Below are positions 54,678-61,958 of a DNA stretch of 64,000 nt, in pieces. Source of the stretch: Planctomycetota bacterium (lineage in GTDB: Bacteria > Planctomycetota > UBA1135 > GCA-002686595); contig JACRIN010000025.1 in assembly GCA_016220085.1 (NCBI GenBank), positions 37,461-101,460 of the forward strand, given 5' to 3'. Position 1 is the first letter of the stretch; every line of letters begins with the position of its first letter. The translations under genes were made by a program, and so were the position numbers. The notes under the pieces are model-generated. The model worked only from the letters and a program-made list of their open reading frames with translations. It made no database searches and had not been told where the DNA came from.

Positions 54678-56240
54678 ATGGCACTCGAAGCGAGTTCCGA
54701 CGAGAAACCTGGATCATCTCCGGAACGCGGTGATCCTATCGCTCTGCATCGAGCGAAGACCTTCGAGCTAGCACGTGCTCTTACACAGGAACAGGTTTAT
54801 CAGTGGCTGTTCCGGTCCGGCTACTTTCCAGAGAGCTACGTGCTTCCGCCATGTTTCGCCGTTGCCCGCGCTCCGAACAAGCCGAGGCAATACTATCCCG
54901 GAAAGAAGCTACCGGCCTTCGAGTGGATCAACGTCTACCTCCCGCGCTCCACGCTGACGGACCGTCGGTTCGGGATCATGCACCCGCAAGTATATAGTGA
55001 TATCGCCCTGGATATCAGCAAAGCGTGGCCGGCCCTAGTTGATGCCATGATGCCGACGACATCGTCCGTCACGTCCTATGGCTTTCCGATCCCGTTGGAT
55101 GCCGCGAGTACTGGCCGACCGGGAAAACTGCGTGCAGGGAGGATGATCTACGAGTTCCTGGACATGACGGAGGACGACATTGCCTCGGTTGCCTGCCAAT
55201 ACGAATACGTAGTCAAGGCCGATATCAAGAACTTCTACCCATCGGTGTACACGCACAGCATCGCGTGGGCCATTCACGGCAAGGCTGAGGCGCGAGCGAA
55301 AAGGAACGACTTGGCATTGCTCGGCAATCGCCTCGACCGCCTGTTTCAGCAGTCCAACGACGGATGCACAAACGGAATCCCCATAGGCCCTGCTGTCTCC
55401 GACGTAGTCGCCGAAGTGTTGGCGGCGGCGGTAGACGTTTCTTTGAGCCAGGCGGCGCGCAAAGAGCATCTGGAGTTCGAGGCGGTGCGATTCAAGGACG
55501 ACTACCGGATACTGGTAAAGAGCGAGGCGCATGCCCGCGCGATCGTGAAGCTGCTTCAGGGCGCGCTTCGGCAGTACAATTTGGAGTTGAGTGACGAGAA
55601 GACCCGAATCTCGGTTCTGCCTGATGGCCTGTTCCGCGAGTGGGTATCCCGCTACTACGCCGTACACCCAGAGCGAAAAGATGCATACTCGTGGAAGGAT
55701 TTTCGGGAGCTCTACCTTGCGGTACTGCAGATCGATCGAGCATGCCCAGGTACCGGGGTCGTTGATCGGTTCCTGGCAGACATCACAACTTCAGGTGGGC
55801 GGTTGAAGGTCGACTTGAGCGACAGCAATCTCCAGAAGATCATCAGCATGCTGTTCATGCTCGCCAAGTTGAGAATTAAAGCGTTTCCAAAGGTGGTTGC
55901 GATTGTCGAACAAATTTTGCGCAGCGACTTCGGCAAACGACGCGAATCAGAGATTGTGCGCTACCTCGTGGGGTACCTCGAACAACTATGCAAAAACGCA
56001 GACCGCAATACGTACCTCATCTCCTGGATCGCGTACTTCCTCAGCAGCAATGACCTCATGGGTCACCTTGGATGGACGCCAATGTTCGCGGACCCCATCG
56101 CCGGATCGATTCTCGAGAATAGGGCTAAGTTCTTCGAGGATGCCCCGGACTTTGAGCTGTTCGTGGATTGCCGTGAGGCGGGGCGCCGCACGTCGATGTT
56201 CGACTACCTCGCGGTGTTCTCGCCTCCGAAGACGGATTGA
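54678..56240 (+). CDS. stand-alone reverse transcriptase, UG/Abi (DRT-like) type
   Basis: 520 aa from the ATG at 54678 (a TTG at 54654 extends it by 8). Reverse transcriptase palm motifs: motif A VVKADIKNFYPSVYTHSIAW (Asp182), motif B GIPIGPAVSDVVAE (233-246), catalytic motif C RFKDDYRIL (Asp274-Asp275), motif D LSDEKTRIS (304-312). The third-core FKDD is unlike the YADD of group II introns and retrons, and there is no maturase, HNH or retron-type VTG region. The C-terminal ~190 residues are helical (LQKIISMLFMLAKLRIKAFP; RRESEIVRYLVGYLEQLCKN), as in UG/Abi defence RTs. GC is low: 25 of 60 bases at 55861-55920, against 46 of 60 in 48001-48060. Probably acquired horizontally; the antiphage role is inferred from family type. 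Confidence 0.85.
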   Translation: MALEASSDEKPGSSPERGDPIALHRAKTFELARALTQEQVYQWLFRSGYFPESYVLPPCFAVARAPNKPRQYYPGKKLPAFEWINVYLPRSTLTDRRFGIMHPQVYSDIALDISKAWPALVDAMMPTTSSVTSYGFPIPLDAASTGRPGKLRAGRMIYEFLDMTEDDIASVACQYEYVVKADIKNFYPSVYTHSIAWAIHGKAEARAKRNDLALLGNRLDRLFQQSNDGCTNGIPIGPAVSDVVAEVLAAAVDVSLSQAARKEHLEFEAVRFKDDYRILVKSEAHARAIVKLLQGALRQYNLELSDEKTRISVLPDGLFREWVSRYYAVHPERKDAYSWKDFRELYLAVLQIDRACPGTGVVDRFLADITTSGGRLKVDLSDSNLQKIISMLFMLAKLRIKAFPKVVAIVEQILRSDFGKRRESEIVRYLVGYLEQLCKNADRNTYLISWIAYFLSSNDLMGHLGWTPMFADPIAGSILENRAKFFEDAPDFELFVDCREAGRRTSMFDYLAVFSPPKTD

Positions 56241-56276
56241 CGCGGGGCCCGACCAAGATGCCGTTCGACGCGCCGT

Positions 56277-57428
56277 CTACGGCAAGAAGCCCTTCCGGTT
56301 GTCCAGCTTCTTCGGCAAATACTCCTCGATCACGTAGTTCAGTCCCCACTTCGCGAGAGCCTGCTGCTCGGCGCGCACGCCCATCTTCAGCATCTGTTCG
56401 AGCGCCTTGACCCACGGCTTGTGGGCGATGAAGAACGGGTCGTTCTTCAGCGCGTCCTTCGCACGCTTGATGTCGACCTCTTGCAGCTTGTGCGTCGCGT
56501 CCTGGAGCTTGAAGTCGATGATGTCTTGCGGCGTGACGCCGAGATACTGCGCCTGCGGCACGCAGAAGAAACGGTTGATGTGCGCGGCGTTGCCCGACCC
56601 GACCTTCAGCGTCCGATAGATGTTCGCGATGCCGTACGGATCGCAGTCGACGAAGGCGTACACCGGGATCTTCTTGTCGTCGGCGAGCCGCCGCACGAAC
56701 CGGCGCGTCGCGCGCGTCGGCACGCCGGCCGTCTCGACCAAGATGCAGTTCGCGGTCTTCCAGTACTTGTGGTTGTTGAGGCGCTGGAACATGCCGCCGG
56801 TTTCGATCGCGAGGATGAACTTCGCCTTGGTCTCGAACTTCAAGTGCTCGACCGAGTGGGGGATCGAGTAAGAGCCCGACCCGAACGCCGTGCAGTCGAT
56901 CGAAATCTCCTTGCCCGTCTCCGAGTCGATGTCGACCACCGTCAACACGCCGGCGACCGACCCGCCGTGCTCCTCCGGGAAGTAGCGCAGTTGCTCGCGC
57001 GAGAGTCCATCGAGCGACGCCAACGCCTCGATGTCGTCCATCACCGTGTCCGACTCGACCTGCTCGTTGAACTTGCACTCGCCCCAGTTCTTCGAGACGT
57101 AGTACGCCTCCCGTTTCGTCGCGAAGTCGTTGTTCTCGACCATCTCCTTCGAGATCGACATCAGGCGGAGCGTCTGCGCGAAGCTCTTCACCGTGTTCAC
57201 GGAGAGCGCGCGCGACGTCGTCCCCTTGCCCAGCTCGAAGTACCCGATCTTCGACTCGTACTTCACGTTGGCGAGCGAGCGCGTCGGGAACCGCAGCTCC
57301 GGCAGGTTGCGCGCGTCGATCTTCTTGCGCACCTGATCCGCGGTCCGCGCGATCAGCGCCAGCGTCTTCTTGTCGAGCTCGTCCAGCGGCTTCGCCGCCT
57401 TCTTGATCGGTTCGTCCTTCTTCGCCAT
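56277..57428 (-). CDS. top6A: DNA topoisomerase VI subunit A (Spo11/Top6A)
   Basis: 383 aa from the ATG at 57428. The winged-helix catalytic region has FATKREAYYVSKNWGE with the presumptive active Tyr at 109/110. The Toprim domain has FILAIETGGMFQRL (Glu209) and the metal motif FVDCDPYGIANIY (Asp261-Cys-Asp263), plus YLGVTPQDIIDF. The length is full for the family, so it is not a Mini-A form. Topo VI normally works as an A2B2 heterotetramer that passes DNA through double-strand breaks, with the GHKL-ATPase subunit B usually encoded next door. No top6B is adjacent here, so partner and function are open. Convergent with the reverse transcriptase, 36 bp apart. Confidence 0.93.
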   Translation of the reverse strand: MAKKDEPIKKAAKPLDELDKKTLALIARTADQVRKKIDARNLPELRFPTRSLANVKYESKIGYFELGKGTTSRALSVNTVKSFAQTLRLMSISKEMVENNDFATKREAYYVSKNWGECKFNEQVESDTVMDDIEALASLDGLSREQLRYFPEEHGGSVAGVLTVVDIDSETGKEISIDCTAFGSGSYSIPHSVEHLKFETKAKFILAIETGGMFQRLNNHKYWKTANCILVETAGVPTRATRRFVRRLADDKKIPVYAFVDCDPYGIANIYRTLKVGSGNAAHINRFFCVPQAQYLGVTPQDIIDFKLQDATHKLQEVDIKRAKDALKNDPFFIAHKPWVKALEQMLKMGVRAEQQALAKWGLNYVIEEYLPKKLDNRKGFLP

Positions 57429-57584
57429 GTGGCCGATTCTAGGGACTCGCAACGCCGACTCCAGCACGGTGTGCGGGCGAGCGGTGACTCGTCAACCGTC
57501 GCGACCCGGGCGGTCGGAGGCTCGATCGCGACGTCGGACCCGCCCGTCACCGTCGAGACGAGGACTCCTACAGCATCGACCGCG

Positions 57585-58130
57585 ATGCCGCGCACGTCCT
57601 CCCTGCTGCTCGCTTGCCTCGCACTCGCCTGCGCCGGCGGTCGGGACGACGCCGAGCTCGCGCGCGTGATCGCGATCGCCCGAGCCGAACTCGACGCCGG
57701 CGATGCGCGCGCCGCGCTGGAGACGCTCGGGCGCGCCGTCCTGCTCGCGCCCGACTCCGCCGAGGCTTGGCGACTGCGGGCCCACGCCTTCGCGTGCCTC
57801 GACGAACCCGAGCCCGGGCTCGCGGCCCTCGATCGCGCGCTCGCCCTCGACCCGAACGACGTGTGGACCCACTATGCGCGCGGCGTCGCGTTGAAACGGC
57901 TCGGGCGGCCGCTGGAGGCGATCGCGAGCTTCGACCGCGCGCTCGCGCTCGACCGGACCCACGCCAAGGCGTGGGTGCACCGCGCGCACGCTCGACTCGA
58001 GGCCGGCGACGGTGCCGGCGCCCGCGCCGACCTCCTGGCCGCGCGCCGGTTCGTGCCCGAGGGGAGCGAGGACCGGGAATGGCTCGAGCGGACGCTCGCC
58101 GGGCTCGGCGGCGACTCGCCGACGCGCTAG
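57585..58130 (+). CDS. TPR lipoprotein
   Basis: 181 aa from the ATG at 57585. Lipoprotein signal SLLLACLALAC (Cys16). Three to four TPR units follow: DAGDARAALETLGRAVLLAP, SAEAWRLRAHAFACLDEPEP, NDVWTHYARGVALKRLGRPL then EAIASFDRALALDRTHAKAW. A generic scaffold; no partner evident. It shares a 156-bp divergent region with top6A. Confidence 0.85.
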   Translation: MPRTSSLLLACLALACAGGRDDAELARVIAIARAELDAGDARAALETLGRAVLLAPDSAEAWRLRAHAFACLDEPEPGLAALDRALALDPNDVWTHYARGVALKRLGRPLEAIASFDRALALDRTHAKAWVHRAHARLEAGDGAGARADLLAARRFVPEGSEDREWLERTLAGLGGDSPTR

Positions 58131-58190
58131 AGATTCGGACGCTCGGCGGCGATTGCGTGCGCTCCGTTCGCGAGCGCCCCTGTCGTCCGG

Positions 58191-59669
58191 ATGGCAAAGC
58201 CCATCGAAGCGGATCCGCGCGGCGGCGTGATCTCGAAGCTCGTCCAGGTCCTGATCGGCGTCCTGTTGCTCGTGGTGGTCGTCGCGGTGCTCGTCGCGAG
58301 CCTCTGGCCGGGCGCAAGGCCATGCCCGATCGCCGCCGTGCCCGGATGGTGCTGGCTCGCCGCACTGATTCCGTCGGTGATCGTCGCCCAGCACGCGCTC
58401 TACCTCTTCATCGTGCGCGCATCGCAACTGCTCGATCGCGGCCGACGGCTCTGGCCGTTCGAGAGTTTGGTCAGCCTGACGGCGACCGGCGCCACGTCGC
58501 AGGGTAGGACCGAGAGCCGGTCCACGAACAGCGGCGACGAGAGCTCCTCCTTGTGTGCCGCGAACGACGGCGATCGCACGCAGACGCTCGCGTACCGGCG
58601 TGCGGTCGAGCGGTCGGTCGATCGCGAGTTCGACGGCATCGTGCTGCTGCTGCGCTTCGGCGTGCCGGCGGTGCTGATGCTTTTGGTGTTGCTCGCGTGG
58701 ATGCTGCGCTTGCTGAAGCCCGACGATCCGTTGCTCTCGCCCGAGATGAAGTCGGCCGCCTGGATCGGACTCTCGGGCGCGTATTGCTACACGTTGCTCC
58801 AGCTCGGCCAGCGCGCGTTCGTGCGCGACATCACCAACGGCGTCGCGACCTGGTGCGCGCTGACGTTGGTGCTCGGGCCGATGCTCGCGATCCTGTTGAC
58901 GAAGCTCGGGCTCGAGAGTGTGACCGCGGACGGAACTTTGCCGAGCGGGCAGAGCAACGGTTCCGCGGTCGGCGGGCTGCTGCTCGCGGTGCACTTCGTC
59001 GCCGGCTTCTCGCCGCGCTACGTGATCGAGACGATCTTCGAGGGCGTGCGCAAGCGGACGGGCTACATGAGCTCGGCCAACGTGGTCGCGCGCGGCGTAC
59101 CCTTGACCGACGTTCGCGGCATCGTGCCGGAAGTCGCCGAGCGGCTTGGCGAAGAGGGGATCAGCGACGTCGCGGGGCTCTCGCTCGCCGATCCGGTGCG
59201 GCTCTTGCGCAACACCGCCTATGACAAGCGTCAGGTGCTCGGCTGGATCGACGAAGCGATCCTGATCGTGACGATGCCGGAGCACTGGCAAGCGATCGAG
59301 AAGCAGGGCATCACCGGCGCGATCGATCTCGCGTGGTGCAGTTGTGTCGATGCGAAGGGAGCAGCGTCGGACGCAGCGCGCGACGATCAGGCGCCCGCGT
59401 CGAACGCGATCCCGCCGGCGACTCACCCGGCAGGGGGCCTCGCGGCGGAGGCCCTCGCAGCGGAAGCGTATGCGGCGGCGCCCCAGGCCGCGGTTCCGCA
59501 GGCTCCGGCGCGGGAGCCCGAAGCGGCCTGCGCGCCGCCGATCGCGCGGCTCGCCGCGGTGCTCAATTTCGACGCTTGCACGCTCAACGACATTTCGAAG
59601 CGACTGTTCGAGGACGCGCAGGTCGGGATGATTTGGGCGCTCTACCAGGCGCGGCCGAACGACGAGTAG
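58191..59669 (+). CDS. multi-pass membrane protein with helix-hairpin-helix-like segment
   Basis: 492 aa. Helices are visible at ~16-38 (LVQVLIGVLLLVVVVAVLVA), ~50-75, ~150-172 (GVPAVLMLLVLLAWMLRLL), ~185-205, ~210-235 and ~255-275. A cytosolic segment (~302-345) reads GVPLTDVRGIVPEVAERLGE then EGISDVAGLSLADPVRLL, which looks like a helix-hairpin-helix/SAM-like helical pair. An Ala/Pro-rich linker (~390-440) and a short C-terminal motif (FDACTLNDISKRLFEDAQVG) follow. I do not recognise the family. Stands alone. Confidence 0.75.
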   Translation: MAKPIEADPRGGVISKLVQVLIGVLLLVVVVAVLVASLWPGARPCPIAAVPGWCWLAALIPSVIVAQHALYLFIVRASQLLDRGRRLWPFESLVSLTATGATSQGRTESRSTNSGDESSSLCAANDGDRTQTLAYRRAVERSVDREFDGIVLLLRFGVPAVLMLLVLLAWMLRLLKPDDPLLSPEMKSAAWIGLSGAYCYTLLQLGQRAFVRDITNGVATWCALTLVLGPMLAILLTKLGLESVTADGTLPSGQSNGSAVGGLLLAVHFVAGFSPRYVIETIFEGVRKRTGYMSSANVVARGVPLTDVRGIVPEVAERLGEEGISDVAGLSLADPVRLLRNTAYDKRQVLGWIDEAILIVTMPEHWQAIEKQGITGAIDLAWCSCVDAKGAASDAARDDQAPASNAIPPATHPAGGLAAEALAAEAYAAAPQAAVPQAPAREPEAACAPPIARLAAVLNFDACTLNDISKRLFEDAQVGMIWALYQARPNDE

Positions 59670-59896
59670 CCGGCGACTCGCGCGCGCCGCCGATGGGCGC
59701 GCGCGTCACTCGACGCCGCTCGCACCGCGTTGCGCCGGTCGCACCGCGCGGCTTCGGTCGAGCCGGCCGACACCGCGCATGCGCCCGAAGCCGCGCGTGG
59801 GGCGGTGTAACGTCGCGCTCGCCGCGACGCTCCTCCCGATGGCAGGCCGTCTACCCCGCGCGCCTACTTTCGTCCCCCTGACCCGACTGGATTACC
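59670..59896. other. 227-bp spacer with two 19-bp near-repeats
   Basis: GCACCGCG-containing 19-mers occur twice in tandem near 59728-59766, then diverge. The end of the spacer (TTACC before the ATG) is the leader of the secreted propeller gene. No gene seen. Confidence 0.4.
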
Positions 59897-61135
59897 ATGC
59901 GCACCGTCCTTCGCACCTCGTTCCTCGCCGTCGCCGTGTTCGGCGCGGCGTCCGCGGCGCTCGCCGACGAGCTCTTCATCGGCAGCACGAGCACCCTGAT
60001 CTACCAAGGCACGCCGTTCGGCCCGACTCAGAATCTGATCGGCGCGTGCGGCGGCTCCGCGCAGTCGATGGCGACCGACGGCAGCGACATCTTCATCGGC
60101 GACGTCACCGGCCGCATCTACCACCGCGACACGTCGGGCTTCCTGACGTACGCGTACGACGCGCCGAACGACGCGCAAGCGCTCGCGTTCCAAAACGGCG
60201 ATCTCCTGGTCGGCGGCAGCGACGGTTCGATCGCGCGTCTGAACAAGACGACCGGTCAAGTGCTCGCGACGCTGACCGTGCCCGTGCCGGTGACGGCGCT
60301 CGCGCTCGACGGTTCGACGCTCTATGCCGGCAGCTCGTTCGGCATCGTCCACAAGGGCGACGCGATCAGCGGCGGCTTCCAGTTCTGGGGCACGTGCGGC
60401 GGACCCGTCGCGTCGATGGCGCTGAACTCGACGCACGTCTTCCTCGGCACCAACCAGGGCGTCGTCTACAAGCTCGATCGCACCACGCAGCAGATCGCCG
60501 CGCAATTCACGCCGAACAGCGACTGCGAAGCGCTCGCGATGCACCTCGGCGATCTGCTGATCGGCGGCACCGACGGTTCGATCAAGCGCATCGACGTCGG
60601 TTCCGGCGCGATCAAGACGAGCTGGCTGCAGCCGGTCTCGGTCGACGCGCTCGCGGTCGCCGATGCGGGCGAGCCCGGCAGCGCGTACTGCTTCGGCGTC
60701 ACCTGCCCGTGCGGCAACGTCGACACGCTCGGCGGTTGCGCGAATTCGACCGGCTTCGGCGCGCGCCTGACCGGCGCGGGCACGACCAGCGTCGCGAGCG
60801 ACGACCTGGTGATCACCGCATTCTCGCTGCCGGCGAATCGCGCGGGCCGCTTCTACATGGGCGCGATCCAGAACAGCGTGCCGTTCGGCGCGGGTCTGCT
60901 CTGCACCGGCGCGCAGGGCTATCCGGTGTTCCGCTTCCCGGTCGGCAACTCGGGCGCGAACGGCTCGTTCGAGCTCGCGAACATCGTCGCGTTCGCGAAC
61001 TCGACGTTCCCGGCGGGCGGTCAGATCGCGCCGGGCTCGACCTGGAACTTCCAGGGCTGGACGCGCGACCCGAACGGTCCGTGCGGCGCGACGTTCAACA
61101 CGACGAACGCGTACGCCGTGACGTTCGTGCCCTGA
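59897..61135 (+). CDS. secreted beta-propeller protein with lineage-specific Cys-rich C-terminal domain
   Basis: 412 aa. Signal peptide SFLAVAVFGAASAALA. Residues ~20-255 are WD40/PQQ-like blades (MATDGSDIFIGDVTGRIYHR; LAFQNGDLLVGGSDGSIARL; ALAMHLGDLLIGGTDGSIKR). The C-terminal ~150 residues (YCFGVTCPCGNVDTLGGCAN; LPANRAGRFYMGAIQNSVPF; NFQGWTRDPNGPCGATFNTT) match a domain I know as frequent in exported proteins of Saltatorellus-type planctomycetes, with four or more conserved Cys. Probably a surface protein. A strong hairpin follows the stop. Confidence 0.82.
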   Translation: MRTVLRTSFLAVAVFGAASAALADELFIGSTSTLIYQGTPFGPTQNLIGACGGSAQSMATDGSDIFIGDVTGRIYHRDTSGFLTYAYDAPNDAQALAFQNGDLLVGGSDGSIARLNKTTGQVLATLTVPVPVTALALDGSTLYAGSSFGIVHKGDAISGGFQFWGTCGGPVASMALNSTHVFLGTNQGVVYKLDRTTQQIAAQFTPNSDCEALAMHLGDLLIGGTDGSIKRIDVGSGAIKTSWLQPVSVDALAVADAGEPGSAYCFGVTCPCGNVDTLGGCANSTGFGARLTGAGTTSVASDDLVITAFSLPANRAGRFYMGAIQNSVPFGAGLLCTGAQGYPVFRFPVGNSGANGSFELANIVAFANSTFPAGGQIAPGSTWNFQGWTRDPNGPCGATFNTTNAYAVTFVP

Positions 61136-61176
61136 TTGCGCGTCGAGCGCGGGACGAACCGCCGCGTCTGCAAAGC

Positions 61177-61217
61177 AACGACCCGTGCCGTGGAGAGCTC
61201 CACGGCGCGGGCTCGTT
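61177..61217. terminator. strong hairpin after the secreted propeller gene
   Basis: AACGACCCGTGCCGTGGA (61177-61194) pairs with TCCACGGCGCGGGCTCGTT (61199-61217) with one bulge and one or two mismatches around a 4-nt loop. It lies 42 bp past the stop at 61135 and is followed by only a weak T content (GTTGTG). It also faces the leftward sigma gene ending at 61330, so it may stop both. Confidence 0.6.
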
Positions 61218-61329
61218 GTGTGCCCAGCATGTCCACAGCCTTGGAGGTGAGAATCCTCCGACGAGCGGGTCGCGTCGGACGTACGGCGCCGCACCGTTTC
61301 TTCCCGATTGCGCCGGGCGGCTCCGTACG

Positions 61330-61911
61330 TCAATCGCCTTCCATCACCATCGCGAGCCGCGCGAGCGCCCGCGACAACAGCGTCCGCGTCGCGCCCTCGG
61401 TGCGGCCGAGCTTCGCCGCGATCTCCGCGCCGGAGAGTCCGTGCACCCGCGAGAGCACGATCGCCGCGCGGTAGTCGTCGGGCAGTTCGCGGAACGCGCG
61501 CTCGAGCCGTGCGAGCTCCTCGCGCGCGACCGCGGCCTGGCTCGGGCTCGCGAGCGAGTACACCTGCGCCAGCAAACGCGCGTCGGCGGTCGAGTCGCTC
61601 TCCGCGGCGTCCAGCGGCACCTCGCGATCGCTCGTGCGTCGCTCGCGGGCCCAGAACCGCACTTTGTCGACGATCTTGTTCTCCGCCGTTCGCATCAGCC
61701 AATCGCGAAAACTGGTGCCTCCGCGATCCTCGAAGCCGTCGAGGTCGCCGAGCACTTCGCGGCAGATCGACTGCACGAGGTCTTGGCTGGTCTCCTTCGA
61801 GCGCAGCTTCTCGCCGAGTCGCGCCCGCACGTAGCCGCGCAGCGCGCTGAGGTGCTCTTCGAGCATGCGCACGCGCTCGTCGCCCGGCGTGCGATCCGCG
61901 TCGTCGACCAT
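61330..61911 (-). CDS. ECF sigma factor (planctomycete kinase-linked type)
   Basis: 193 aa. Region 2: RARLGEKLRSKETSQDLVQS, then FRDWLMRTAENKIVDKVRFW (~70-89). Region 4: LPDDYRAAIVLSRVHGLSGA, then EIAAKLGRTEGATRTLLSRA (~160-180). This type, with an N-terminal SALRGYVRARL segment and no anti-sigma, is common in planctomycetes beside Ser/Thr kinases. It is divergent from such a kinase 47 bp away (61959), suggesting phosphorylation-controlled sigma activity; that link is known for some ECF-STK pairs and inferred here. Confidence 0.9.
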   Translation of the reverse strand: MVDDADRTPGDERVRMLEEHLSALRGYVRARLGEKLRSKETSQDLVQSICREVLGDLDGFEDRGGTSFRDWLMRTAENKIVDKVRFWARERRTSDREVPLDAAESDSTADARLLAQVYSLASPSQAAVAREELARLERAFRELPDDYRAAIVLSRVHGLSGAEIAAKLGRTEGATRTLLSRALARLAMVMEGD

Positions 61912-61958
61912 GCTGCGAGTCTATCCGCTCGGAACGCCTGTGCTAGCTTGGCGGGAGC

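Noticed and set aside
54678..56240. Retron or group II intron origin of the reverse transcriptase
   Set aside because: No YADD box, maturase X or HNH domain, no intron domain V-like structure seen, and no msr/msd-like paired inverted repeats identified upstream.
54306..56276. Target-site duplications or attachment sites flanking the reverse transcriptase islet
   Set aside because: Compared the sequence around 54306 with that around 56241-56276; only short GC-rich similarities, no convincing direct repeat, and no integrase in the window.
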